From: UBA6168 sp041752395
Lineage (GTDB): Bacteria; Bacteroidota; Bacteroidia; Chitinophagales; Saprospiraceae
Reading direction: 5' to 3'
Length of the DNA stretch: 64,000 nt
Assembly (NCBI GenBank): GCA_041752395.1
Contig: JBGSWN010000127.1
Coordinates: forward strand, 13,123 to 77,122
Each line of letters opens with the position of its first letter. The stretch's first letter is position 1. Shown here one piece after another: positions 44,922-54,125 of this stretch. Made by a program: the position numbers and the translations under genes. The notes below the pieces were generated by a model, which saw only the letters and a list, made by a program, of their open reading frames with translations, made no database searches and was not told where the DNA came from.

Positions 44922-46235
44922 CTAAACCGTCTTGATTTTATACCCCTTCCACCCGTAAAGCCCAATGATTGCGAAGCAAACCAGCGGCAAAATGAGGGCG
45001 TTTTGGTAGCTGCCCATCACCGTTGAAAGCCACCCGAACGTCGGCGGGATAATGGCCCCACCAACAATGGACATAATGATGAGCGACGAGCCGAGCTTCA
45101 CCTGTTCGCCCAAACTACGGGTGCCGAGGGCGAAGATGGTCGGGAACATGAGCGACATGAAAAAGCTGGTGAATAGCAGCACGACCACTGCCGTAAGGCC
45201 GGAGGTCAGCATGGCGATGACGAACAGGGCGACGGCTCCGATGGAGAACATGGTGAGTAGGCGCTGCGGTGCAACAAACGACATGAGCCAAGTGCCAGTG
45301 AATCGCCCAACCATGAACAAAATAAAGCTGAAAGTGAGGTGAAAACCTGCCCAACGCTGTGGCGTGAGTTCCTCCCCGCTGCCTGCCATCCACTCGAAAA
45401 ATGGCTTGAGGGCTTCCACCAAAAAGAAGTGGTGGTCGGGGGAGAGCGTCATTTTGATGTCAATCAGGTAGCCGAAAATGGCGGACTGGGCTCCCACGTA
45501 ACAGAACTGCGCCACGATGGCCAAAACGAGGTGGCGGTGTTTGAAAATGCCGTCCCATCCCCGCTTGCCCTCATTGCCGGACTGGACGGGTTCGGGCATT
45601 TTCGTGAGCCAAAAAAGCAGCGCCACGAACAGCACCACGGCAGCGAGGCCGAGGTAGGGCATCTGAACCGTATTCGCTTCGGCGATTCGTATTGCTTCGG
45701 CTTGGTCAACGGGCATGGCGCCGAGGTCGGCGACCGTGTATTTGTTATTGGTGAAAATGAGCAGGCTGCCGAGCAGTGGCCCGAAGATGATGCTGAGACC
45801 ATTAAACGACTGCGAGAAATTGATGCGCTGTGCTGCACCTTCCGGCTCACCGAGGATGGAGACATAGGGGTTGGCCGCTGTTTCCAAGAAGGCCAAGCCA
45901 CTGGCGATGGTGAAAAGGGCGAAAAGGAAAAAACCATATACCCGTGCCTCGGCTGCAGGGTAGAAGAGGATGGCGCCAAGCCCGTAGAGCAGCAGGCCGA
46001 AGATGATGCCTTTTTTGAAACCGAACTTGTTCATGAAAAGCCCTGCGGGAATAGCAAAAACGAAATAGCCGAAGTAAAACGCTGAATCCACAAGGCCCGC
46101 TTGCCATCGCTTTAGGTCGAGCGCAAGCTGGAAGTGGCTTATGAGGACGCCGTTCAGCGAATTGGCGATGCCCCAGAGGAAAAAAAGGCTGGTGACGAGC
46201 GCAAAGGGCAGCAGGTACTTGTTTTTCTCAGACAT
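44922..46235 (-). CDS. fucP: FucP-type sugar:H+ symporter (MFS)
   Basis: A 437-residue major facilitator permease with about 12 membrane helices. The FucP signature is clear: FALVTSLFFLWGIANSLNGVLISHFQ at the start (with the substrate-contact region), GLFMNKFGFKKG in loop 2-3, FLETAANPYVSILGEP in helix 4-5, NFSQSFNGLSIIFGPLLG, and a second half with MFPTIFALGTRSLGEQVKLGSS. Family members carry L-fucose, but also other sugars such as glucose/galactose (GluP). The neighbouring mutarotase and SDR favour a 6-deoxy sugar. A TACCTTTG box at 46265-46272 may be the -7 element. Confidence 0.88.
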   Translation of the reverse strand: MSEKNKYLLPFALVTSLFFLWGIANSLNGVLISHFQLALDLKRWQAGLVDSAFYFGYFVFAIPAGLFMNKFGFKKGIIFGLLLYGLGAILFYPAAEARVYGFFLFALFTIASGLAFLETAANPYVSILGEPEGAAQRINFSQSFNGLSIIFGPLLGSLLIFTNNKYTVADLGAMPVDQAEAIRIAEANTVQMPYLGLAAVVLFVALLFWLTKMPEPVQSGNEGKRGWDGIFKHRHLVLAIVAQFCYVGAQSAIFGYLIDIKMTLSPDHHFFLVEALKPFFEWMAGSGEELTPQRWAGFHLTFSFILFMVGRFTGTWLMSFVAPQRLLTMFSIGAVALFVIAMLTSGLTAVVVLLFTSFFMSLMFPTIFALGTRSLGEQVKLGSSLIIMSIVGGAIIPPTFGWLSTVMGSYQNALILPLVCFAIIGLYGWKGYKIKTV

Positions 46236-46285
46236 GGTTTGTTTCGTTTTCGTTTTGTTTGAGCCAAAGGTAATTTTTTCCCTAA

Positions 46286-46319
46286 ATAAAAAAAGGGGGC
46301 CAGCTACAGCTGCCCCCCC
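46286..46319 (-). terminator. rho-independent terminator of the giant lectin-repeat gene
   Basis: On the minus strand a G7/C5-based stem with the AGCTGTAGCT centre (GGGGGGGCAGCT / AGCTGGCCCCC type pairing) is followed by eight or more T residues, 22 bases after the stop of the gene at 46341. Confidence 0.85.
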
Positions 46320-46340
46320 GAAACCATTTTACCAAAAAAC

Positions 46341-49300
46341 TTACTTTGAAATTATGAGCTTCTTCGAAACAGGGCGCTTGCCATCCGCCGAGATTTGGAC
46401 GGAGTAACGGCCTGTCTGATAGTTCTGTAAATCAAGGCGATAGGCTGTTTCGTAAACCTCGTCGATTTGGATTTGCTCCACCTGACGGCCTGACCAATCG
46501 AACAACCGAACGACCACGTTTTTCTCTCCAACCATTGTTTCCAGATTCAAGTTGGTAGAAGTACTTGCCGGGTTCGGGTAGATACCGAAGTCTTCGATGT
46601 CGGCGATGGTAACCGTCTGGATTTCAGAGGTTTGCGTCGTTCCATCGAGGAAAGTAACGGTGATGCGGTAGCTGTTTTCGCCCACCACTGGTGCCAAGTC
46701 AAGGTCTTCGAACAGGTTGGTGGATTGGTCTTCGTCTTTGAAAGCATCCAATTTCGCCAACACTTCCCAGTTCATGCCATCGATGGATTTTTCGATGGTG
46801 AAAGTCTGATTCTTGAAGCCTGTGTTGTTTTTCCAGTAGAGGCTCACCATGTTGTCGCCACGTTGAGCTTGCAGTTCGAGCAGATCGGTGCGCTCGTTTT
46901 CAGCGTTGATGCCGAGGTCGCAGCCGCTGGTCCACTGTACAGTCCGATCGAAAATCTGCCAGCCAGTAGTGGTCATTTTATGTGCGTTGTCGTCTTCGAG
47001 GAAGAAACCGCAGCGGCGTGCAGGTGCATTCATACCTACCATCGGAGCACCGGTATCGTAGGTGAAAATCAAGACACAGTTTGGGTTGCCGGGTATGGTT
47101 GCCACTTTGCTGGCAGCATTTCCGGGGTTGCCCCAGTTTGTATTTTTATTGGAAGTAAATATTGAGTATTCGCCAGAAGCACCTTGCATGATTGGGTGTC
47201 CACTGTCGGTTACCTGAAGTTTGCTGATTTTGTCGGAAATCCCGTAGTGGGTATTGACGGATGTGCCAGTCATCTTCATGTCGTCGTAAAGATAGCTTTC
47301 CCAAACAATGACGGGCACATTTATATCACGGTACTTACTGCCTACTTTGCTAGAATTGCAAGTTGAACTGATAACAATCAAGCCTTTATCGGTGCCGTCG
47401 TTGCTATCGCACTTGTCATCTTCTTTTAAGGTCACGGTGTAGCCAAGGCTTTCCAGACGGTCTTTTACTGCTTCGTCAGAGGTGCAAAGTGAAGTTTTGC
47501 CGACCACGAAGAGTGCTTTTTTGTTACAAGTTGGCGGTGGTGGTGTAGCGTTGCCGCAATCTTCGATAGTCCACTGTTGGTTGTTGCCGCCGTGCTTGCT
47601 CCACATGATAATCTCAGCACCGTTCGCCGTTGATGCACCAGAAACATCGAAGTACAGGCCACTGCCCACATTTTTAATGAAGTAATAACCGCTTCCTGCG
47701 TCTTCAATCGTCCATTTCTGACTGTTCGTTCCATCGCAAGTATTCTGCACGATTTTGGAACCTGCACTGCAATTCGAAGTAGCATCTAGGCATTTGCCGC
47801 TGTGCTGCACTGTAATAGTATAGGCGTTAGCGGCTACCTTCGTAAACTTGAATTTCTGGTTGTTGCCGCCCGTAGCGTCCCATTGAATGAGCTTGCCACC
47901 ATTTGCCGTTGAGCCACCGTAGATGTCGGCAGATTTGCCGCTGTTGCGGGATTTGATGCAGAGCACTTTACCATCAAAAGGGTCTGTACCGCCGCCAGCG
48001 TTGCCGCAATTGTTTGCATTTCCACCCAAGCCAGTCGGTGCTTTGCCAGTCAGTGTCAGGTACAATTTGTCGAGGCAAGCGTTTGGCTCCCGCCAAGAGA
48101 ACTGGATGGTGTTTGCGCCAGCGATCATGTTAAAAGAAACAGGGACGTCTTCGCTGCAACCATCCCAATGACCCACTTGGTCCCACTGGTAGCCATTGTA
48201 GGCTGGGGAGTTGATGCTGTTCCATTTCACCCAAGGGCCATTATTGGCACGCACCCAGTAGCTATCGCCGCTGCTGTTCGGTACGATGGTGCGGGCAAAG
48301 AGGCGGTAGTTACCAGCCACGCTCAAGTTCACGTTGAAAGTGACGAGGTCGGCAGTGTTGGTTGGTGGATTGTCGTAGGCATAGCTGTTTGGTGGGAGGA
48401 GGAGCTTGCCGTTGGAAGCGCCTGCATCCGTGCGGATTTGCCAGTTAGAGCCAACCGTTGCGCACTCAGCTTCTAAGTAGATGCTGTTGTGGCACTGCAC
48501 TTGGTCGCCGAGCCGGAAATTGAAGTCGCCGCCGTGGGTAGCGCCGTTGTCTGTAGAAAACCAAGCGCTCAAGCCTTGGAGGTTTTTGTCCTGAAGGTTG
48601 CCACCCAGTCCCATTTGCGGAGCAGGTCCGTAGCGCTTGATGTTATAGCTGCGGCAATCGTCGAGTGTGATGGTGCCGTTCAGAGATGGGTAGTAGGTCC
48701 AAGCTGGGTTACCGCTGGTCACACAGAGTTCGAGCTTAGGGCTGCCGGATGGGGCCGTCGTCGTTTTACCCGAAAAGAAAACCTCCACGTAGCCACGTGA
48801 ACTTCCTTTGGTCACGGAACCTACGAGTTGGGCAGTACCATTGGTGTATTCGATAAAAAGCAGGTCGTTGCCAGCAGCATAGTACTGGTTGTTCAGCCAC
48901 AAGGAGTAAGCTGTTCCTGCTCCGCAATTGGTGGCTGTGCTGTTTACTTTGCGCACGGAAGCCACATCGCCGCAGTCGCCGGGAGGCACCACGATGACGG
49001 TGAAAGTACATGGAGCTGCACCGTTGCCTTTGCCATCAACGGCATTGTAGGTAACGGTGGTTGAACCAACAGCGAAGCCGGTTCCGGGTGTGTGGGTTGA
49101 GGTTACATTGACGGGGCCGCAGTTGTCGGTAGCGGTTGGTGCTGTCCAAGTTACGTTTGTAGTTGTGCCAGTTGCCACGACGAGGATGTCGGTCGGGCAG
49201 TTTTGGAAAACAGGTGCAGTGTTGTCAACGACTGTGATTATTGCATTGCAAGTCACTTTGGAGCCTACACGGTCGGTAATGCTGAGTTGAACACTCTTCG

Positions 49301-51119
49301 TGCCGAGGTCGGCGCAAGTATAGGTGATGGAATTACTATCGTTGACTTTCAAGGTAAGCGTTGTACAATCGTCGTAGGCAGTAGTTGCGATGACAGCGCC
49401 TGTGATGGTCACAGAACCATTGTCGCCAATCGCAACCGTTGCGTTTTCGCAGATTTCAGTGGATGTTGGGCCAGTGATTTCCACGCCGCCATCCATGTTC
49501 ATCTGGTGATATGGCAGTTCATTGAACGTGCCGTAGTTGAAGAACAGGCTGTGGTTCGTCCACCAGTAGTAGTTATTGATGATGCCCGTGTTGATGAACG
49601 AAGAGCAGGCGAAATTGAAGATTTCGTCGTAGTTGTTGAGGGTACCTTTGTTGTTAAAAACACCGCCGTTGGAGTTTTCAAGAACGCCACCATTCGAGCC
49701 TTGCGTGGTAGAGTTGTGGGTGTTTTTGAAAATGCCCGTCACCTCATTGACGAAGTCACCAATATTCAACAAGTAACCGTTGTTTTCAAAATAATCGTTG
49801 TTGAAAACACGGACGCCATTCTCGATGGTGCCATTGTTATAAAGGTTTTTGTTGTTTACGATATTGTAATCATTGGAAATTCGGGCAGGCTGGGCATTGT
49901 AGAGGTCACCGTTGTTGGTGAAAACACCGCCGCTGTTGTTTTGGAGCTGGCCGTTGTTGGTGAAAATACCAGAGTTAATGATGGTCTCCAGGTTGTTCAA
50001 CAAGTTGTTGTTCACAAAATTACCGGAGGTAACGATGTTGCCACCTGTGCTCGTGTAAATAGAGCCATTGTTGGAAAAAGTGGCCGTGTTGTTGATGCCC
50101 CCCACGCTCTGGATTTCACCGATATTGTTGAAGATATTGGCATTGCTCACCAATGCGCCAAAATTGTTATTGATTTTGCCAGTGGCAGTATTATTGAAAG
50201 TACCACCCGCAAGGGTGTTCAACTGGCCCTTGTTTTCGAGTATAAAATTGTTGTTGAAAGTGCCGCTGTTGTTCAATTCAAACACGTTGACGAAGTTGCT
50301 TTGGTTGTTGTTGTTGAATGCACCGAAGTTGTTCACCCTGAAGTTGTTGGTGATGTTTCCGCCAGCGCTGTTGTTGAAAAGCTGGTTGTTGATGATAGTG
50401 CCGCCGTTGGTGAGTGCACCGTTGCAATTGTAGGTACCGTTGTTGGTGAGTGTTCCTTGGTTGTTGAGCGTTGTGTTTGTGTGGTTTAGTGTTTTTCCGG
50501 TTGCGTTCTCGAAATTGGCGCCGTTGAAATTCGTAAACGTGCCGCCATTCAAATTACAAGTACCGTTGTTATTAAAGGCTTTGTTATTGCCGATAGTGCC
50601 GCCCGTCACGTTCAGTGTAGCGCCATTATTTATCGTTCCAAAATTGCTGAAATTACCAGTCAAGTTCACCGTGCCAGCGTTGGAGATGACCGCCGTTCCA
50701 GTGCTGGAATAGTTGCCCGTGCTGCTGAATTGGCCACCTGCAACGATGTCCAATGAGCCACGCTGGTCCATTGTCCCGTTGTTGGTCAACTTGCCCGCTG
50801 CGCCGATGTTGAAAGCGGAACCCGTGTAGTTGTTCAAGGTTCCGCTCACAGTCACGGCAGCGTTGGCATTGATGGTTCCGTAGCTGGTCAGTGTGCCGTT
50901 GATGGTCAGCGCCGAGTTGATGGTCACCGTAGCGCCGCCTGGGATGGTGCCAGCATTTGCCGTTGTTGGTACGCCGCCCGACCAGTTGGCTGCATTGAAA
51001 TAATCGCTGCCCACCGCACCGCTGAAGGTGGTCTGGGCAGAAATCGAATTCCCCGCAAAAATGAAAAGTGAAGCAAGCAGGCATGAAAATGCCGCTTTGA
51101 TTACGTAGTGCTTGTACAT
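46341..51119 (-). CDS. giant T9SS-exported lectin/solenoid protein
   Basis: A 1592-residue secreted protein from the ATG at MYKHYVIKAAF; an upstream ATG gives an extra 18 residues with no signal character. Order: signal peptide (1-30), a long Asn-rich beta-solenoid (about 35-545, pattern NNGTFNNNG), HYR/Ig-like region (about 555-715: PTATDNCGPVNVTSTH, FAVGSTTVTYNAVDGKGN), a beta domain, a CBM6/35-like domain (about 878-1026: IYLEAECATVGSNW), two ricin-type lectin lobes (about 1045-1186, GGNNQKFKF, NQQWTIED), a putative Rossmann-like domain (about 1199-1400: KKALFVVGKTSL), and a T9SS type A domain (about 1513-1592, FGIYPNPAST). The domain set points to glycan binding at the cell surface. Confidence 0.87.
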   Translation of the reverse strand: MYKHYVIKAAFSCLLASLFIFAGNSISAQTTFSGAVGSDYFNAANWSGGVPTTANAGTIPGGATVTINSALTINGTLTSYGTINANAAVTVSGTLNNYTGSAFNIGAAGKLTNNGTMDQRGSLDIVAGGQFSSTGNYSSTGTAVISNAGTVNLTGNFSNFGTINNGATLNVTGGTIGNNKAFNNNGTCNLNGGTFTNFNGANFENATGKTLNHTNTTLNNQGTLTNNGTYNCNGALTNGGTIINNQLFNNSAGGNITNNFRVNNFGAFNNNNQSNFVNVFELNNSGTFNNNFILENKGQLNTLAGGTFNNTATGKINNNFGALVSNANIFNNIGEIQSVGGINNTATFSNNGSIYTSTGGNIVTSGNFVNNNLLNNLETIINSGIFTNNGQLQNNSGGVFTNNGDLYNAQPARISNDYNIVNNKNLYNNGTIENGVRVFNNDYFENNGYLLNIGDFVNEVTGIFKNTHNSTTQGSNGGVLENSNGGVFNNKGTLNNYDEIFNFACSSFINTGIINNYYWWTNHSLFFNYGTFNELPYHQMNMDGGVEITGPTSTEICENATVAIGDNGSVTITGAVIATTAYDDCTTLTLKVNDSNSITYTCADLGTKSVQLSITDRVGSKVTCNAIITVVDNTAPVFQNCPTDILVVATGTTTNVTWTAPTATDNCGPVNVTSTHTPGTGFAVGSTTVTYNAVDGKGNGAAPCTFTVIVVPPGDCGDVASVRKVNSTATNCGAGTAYSLWLNNQYYAAGNDLLFIEYTNGTAQLVGSVTKGSSRGYVEVFFSGKTTTAPSGSPKLELCVTSGNPAWTYYPSLNGTITLDDCRSYNIKRYGPAPQMGLGGNLQDKNLQGLSAWFSTDNGATHGGDFNFRLGDQVQCHNSIYLEAECATVGSNWQIRTDAGASNGKLLLPPNSYAYDNPPTNTADLVTFNVNLSVAGNYRLFARTIVPNSSGDSYWVRANNGPWVKWNSINSPAYNGYQWDQVGHWDGCSEDVPVSFNMIAGANTIQFSWREPNACLDKLYLTLTGKAPTGLGGNANNCGNAGGGTDPFDGKVLCIKSRNSGKSADIYGGSTANGGKLIQWDATGGNNQKFKFTKVAANAYTITVQHSGKCLDATSNCSAGSKIVQNTCDGTNSQKWTIEDAGSGYYFIKNVGSGLYFDVSGASTANGAEIIMWSKHGGNNQQWTIEDCGNATPPPPTCNKKALFVVGKTSLCTSDEAVKDRLESLGYTVTLKEDDKCDSNDGTDKGLIVISSTCNSSKVGSKYRDINVPVIVWESYLYDDMKMTGTSVNTHYGISDKISKLQVTDSGHPIMQGASGEYSIFTSNKNTNWGNPGNAASKVATIPGNPNCVLIFTYDTGAPMVGMNAPARRCGFFLEDDNAHKMTTTGWQIFDRTVQWTSGCDLGINAENERTDLLELQAQRGDNMVSLYWKNNTGFKNQTFTIEKSIDGMNWEVLAKLDAFKDEDQSTNLFEDLDLAPVVGENSYRITVTFLDGTTQTSEIQTVTIADIEDFGIYPNPASTSTNLNLETMVGEKNVVVRLFDWSGRQVEQIQIDEVYETAYRLDLQNYQTGRYSVQISADGKRPVSKKLIISK

Positions 51120-51495
51120 ACTCAAATAAGTTTTGGTTAAAAAAGAAAATTGTAAGTCAGAACGCACAGCCAAGGGGGGAATGGTAGCTGTTGTTCAAAA
51201 TATTTTGCCGGTGTCAAACCCGGTGAAAATCCAAATTTGTAAATCGTAAGATGTGCTGTTGCCCATGAACGGGAACAGGTGTGTAAATGTGAGTTTGTCG
51301 GCACTATGCCGGTGAGACCTTAACTGAAATGTAATGAGGGAAAATGATGTGGAGAAGGAGAAATAACACGGGCAAATTTAAGGGGAAAGGATTTAGAAAG
51401 AAATGCCCGCCAATAGATATTATTGGCGGGCAGGTCTAAGTTGTTGATTTTCAGCGGCTTGCTGTTTGTATTTTTTTATTTAAAAATTGTGAAAC
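51120..51495. other. intergenic region with structured leader
   Basis: The 376 bases upstream of the giant lectin gene contain three short hairpins on the minus strand: CGGCATAGTGCCG near 51299-51311, GTTCCCGTTCATGGGCAAC near 51258-51276, and CCGG-CCGG near 51208-51223. The terminator of the channel gene at 51404-51432 is also here. No credible gene is present. I checked for a riboswitch resemblance and rejected it. Confidence 0.45.
51404..51432 (-). terminator. terminator of the mechanosensitive channel gene
   Basis: TGCCCGCCAATA (51404-51415) pairs perfectly with TATTGGCGGGCA (51421-51432) around a 5-base loop, with a T-rich stretch after it on the minus strand. Confidence 0.75.
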
Positions 51496-52341
51496 TCACG
51501 CTTTTTTGTCTGTGCTTTCCAAGTTCCGCATCCAAACATCCCGCTGGGGGAATGGGATTTGTATGCCATTTTCCCTAAAATTTTTATCAACAGCATAACG
51601 GATATCGCTTTTCAGAAACTCAATTCGGAGGAATTCCCGGGTGAAAAAAAGCAGTTCAAAATCCAAGGACGAGTCGCCAAAATCTTTGAACTGAACTGCC
51701 ACAGGAGGCTCTTTCAATACAAGTACATGCGCTTCAGCGGATTGGATTAGCAGTTTTGTCACCAAAGCCAAATCGGAACCATAGGCCACGCCTACTTTGA
51801 TGTTAAAACGGGTCGGCTGGTCATCGTGCGTCCAATTGGTGACCTTGTTTACAATGAGGTTGGAGTTCGGAATCAGGATGCTCACCCGGTCACGGGTTTC
51901 CAATTTGGAAACACGCAGCCCAATCTTACTCACCCTCGCCACGATGCCGTCCACTTCGAGTACATCGCCCACTTCCACCGTGCCTTCCACGAGGATGATG
52001 ATTCCAGAAATCAAGTCCCGAAAACTGTCTTGTAAGCCTAGGCCAATGCCCACCAACAGGGCTGCCGAACTGGCCAAGAGCATGGAACTAATGGCGAAAA
52101 GTTCCAAAATGCCAAAAACAGCCACTACCCAAACGATGTAACTCAGGAATTGCTTGATGGCGATTTGCCGACCTTTGTCGAGGCTTTTTGACTTAAAATA
52201 GCGTTCAAGGAGGAAATTACGGATGGCCCAGGTCAGCAACTTTGCAACCAAGAAAATAAGTACCGCAAATAGCAAATGTGCCACCGTCAGTTGATACTTG
52301 CCAATATTGATGTGTAGCTCTAGAAATTCTTTGAAATCCAT
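51496..52341 (-). CDS. MscS-family mechanosensitive ion channel
   Basis: A 281-residue protein from the ATG at MDFKEFLELHINIG; an ATG 66 bases upstream adds an implausible leader. Three hydrophobic segments (about 20-40, 60-80, 85-110) are followed by the conserved MscS pore and beta domain: ASSAALLVGIGLGLQDSFRDLISGIIILVEGTVEVGDVLEVDGIVARV, then ETRDRVSILIPNSNLIVNKVTNWT. Family members gate under membrane tension and release solutes in hypo-osmotic shock. The length is typical of small MscS (E. coli is 286). It is divergent from the GWxTD-protein gene at 52491. Confidence 0.92.
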   Translation of the reverse strand: MDFKEFLELHINIGKYQLTVAHLLFAVLIFLVAKLLTWAIRNFLLERYFKSKSLDKGRQIAIKQFLSYIVWVVAVFGILELFAISSMLLASSAALLVGIGLGLQDSFRDLISGIIILVEGTVEVGDVLEVDGIVARVSKIGLRVSKLETRDRVSILIPNSNLIVNKVTNWTHDDQPTRFNIKVGVAYGSDLALVTKLLIQSAEAHVLVLKEPPVAVQFKDFGDSSLDFELLFFTREFLRIEFLKSDIRYAVDKNFRENGIQIPFPQRDVWMRNLESTDKKA

Positions 52342-52490
52342 GTTGCAATTTTGGTAATAATTAACCGATGCAATTTGTAGCCGTTTTTCGGTAGGGCAAA
52401 TCTGCATAACTTACGGCGTTTTATGAAATACTGTTCGTCCGTAAGCACAATGAGAGCGTTCCAAGGCCCTAATTTAATAATTTTTAAAGC

Positions 52491-53966
52491 ATGAAAAACT
52501 TATTGACTTTTCTTTTTTGCTTTGCAATTGCTTGCATGGCAAAGGCTCAAGACGCCATAGATGCCAATGTTTCCTACGCCACTTTTCAGAGTCAGGGGAA
52601 TGGTTTTGTGGAAGTTTACCTGAATATTCTTGGGCCTTCTACAGGTACAACCCCCGTCACCGACAGTACCAACCAAGCGGTAGTTGATGTGGTCATCCTT
52701 TTCAAACAGGGTGAAGATGTGATAAAATTTGACAAATACCGCCTGAAAGGCCCTGTGTCCAAAACGCCAGTTGACTTCGTGGACGTCAAGCGCTATGCTT
52801 TGCCGAATGGCGAATATAAAATCGAAGTATCGGTGGAAGACTTGGTTAAAACTGGAAATACCAAAAAATACGAATCCACTTTTTCGATGGATTATTCCAA
52901 CGACAAACTGGCTATTTCAGATTTTGAACTCATAGCCTCCGCAAAGGAAGTAGCGCCAGGTGCTTCAAGCTCGAACCCAATGGTCAAGGGGAATTATATT
53001 TTTGAGCCGATGCCCGCCAATTTTTATGCGAAAAACGATGAGCTGATGTTGTTCTACTTTGAAGTTTACAACACGGACAAGGCCATTGGCGACGATTATT
53101 TGATGACCATGTTCATTGATAACGCTGACACAAAGGAGAGGGAGGAAAAGATTTCTATATTGAATAAGCGCAAAAAACCGGAGCCAGTGGCAGCGGCTGT
53201 GCAGCAGGTTGACATCAAGGATTTGCCTACTGGCAATTACAACCTAGTTGCTGAAATACGTGACAAAGACCGACAATTACTGGCAAAAAAGGCCATTCCT
53301 TTTCAGCGTAGCAACCCTTACCTGAAGGTTTCAGAAACTGACATTACCACCGGGAAATATGCTTTGGAGGACGAGTTCGTTGGTAAAATGACGGTGGACG
53401 AACTGGTTTATGCCCTCAAAGCTATTTTTATGCAGGCGGACAAATCGGACGGCGAGCATATCAAAATGATAACTTCGCAACGGAATATGAATGCCATGCG
53501 GCTTTATTTATTCAGTTATTGGATCAAAGAAAATCACAACAACCCCCAAGCCGCTTATGAGGCATACATGAACGTGGCCCGGCAGGTAGATGTGAGTTTC
53601 GCAAATGGATTCGGCAAAGGCTTTGAGACCGACAGAGGCTATATTTTCCTAAAATATGGAGCGCCCAACAACACGGTTTTTGAAGAAAATGACCCCAGTG
53701 CGCCACCTTATGAGATATGGTTTTACAACCAGTTTCCGAAGACCAATCAAAACAACGTAAAGTTCATTTTTTACAACCCCTCACTGACCACCAACGGCCA
53801 TATGCTTTTGCATTCAACAGCCCGTGGGGAAACGAACAATCCACGATGGGAAGTGGAGCTTTACCGGGACGCACCCAATGAAAGGCAAGGCAATAATTTC
53901 ATTGATGGCACTCAAATGCAATCGAATATCGGAAGGCATGCCCGTCAATTGTTTGACAGCTTTTAA
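52491..53966 (+). CDS. secreted GWxTD-domain protein
   Basis: A 491-residue protein with a signal peptide (ending near MAKAQ). The N-terminal half is beta-rich (ANVSYATFQSQGNGFVEVYLNILGPS, KRYALPNGEYKIEVSVEDL), and the C-terminal half has the GWxTD-domain pattern: FETDRGYIFLKYGAPNNTVFEENDPSAPPYEIWFYNQF, with helices before it (MNAMRLYLFSYWIKENHNNPQAAYEAYMNVARQ). The namesake GWxTD tetrad appears as GFETD. Function of these proteins is unknown; they are common in Bacteroidota and Acidobacteriota envelopes. It is followed by 159 bases and then a glycosyltransferase gene on the same strand. Confidence 0.82.
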   Translation: MKNLLTFLFCFAIACMAKAQDAIDANVSYATFQSQGNGFVEVYLNILGPSTGTTPVTDSTNQAVVDVVILFKQGEDVIKFDKYRLKGPVSKTPVDFVDVKRYALPNGEYKIEVSVEDLVKTGNTKKYESTFSMDYSNDKLAISDFELIASAKEVAPGASSSNPMVKGNYIFEPMPANFYAKNDELMLFYFEVYNTDKAIGDDYLMTMFIDNADTKEREEKISILNKRKKPEPVAAAVQQVDIKDLPTGNYNLVAEIRDKDRQLLAKKAIPFQRSNPYLKVSETDITTGKYALEDEFVGKMTVDELVYALKAIFMQADKSDGEHIKMITSQRNMNAMRLYLFSYWIKENHNNPQAAYEAYMNVARQVDVSFANGFGKGFETDRGYIFLKYGAPNNTVFEENDPSAPPYEIWFYNQFPKTNQNNVKFIFYNPSLTTNGHMLLHSTARGETNNPRWEVELYRDAPNERQGNNFIDGTQMQSNIGRHARQLFDSF

Positions 53967-54125
53967 GGGCGGTATCATTTTTGAAAACAAAAAGAACTTG
54001 AGAATCGTATAGGAGAGGGTAGGGCGTGAATGCCAAAAATTAATAATTTTGCCCTTCATCCGACAATAGAGGTGACGCATCAAGAGGAGCGCCACCTCTG
54101 TTATTTTGAATAAATCTGGTCCATA

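Noticed and set aside
49203..50489. A 428-codon open frame on the plus strand
   Set aside because: Mirror of the Asn-rich repeat (AAC/AAT codons give Val/Ile/Leu on the other strand); not a gene.
51200..51285. Cobalamin-riboswitch-like words (GGTGAAAATCC, GGGAAC) on the plus strand
   Set aside because: The order of the words is reversed relative to the B12 riboswitch and no plus-strand gene follows.
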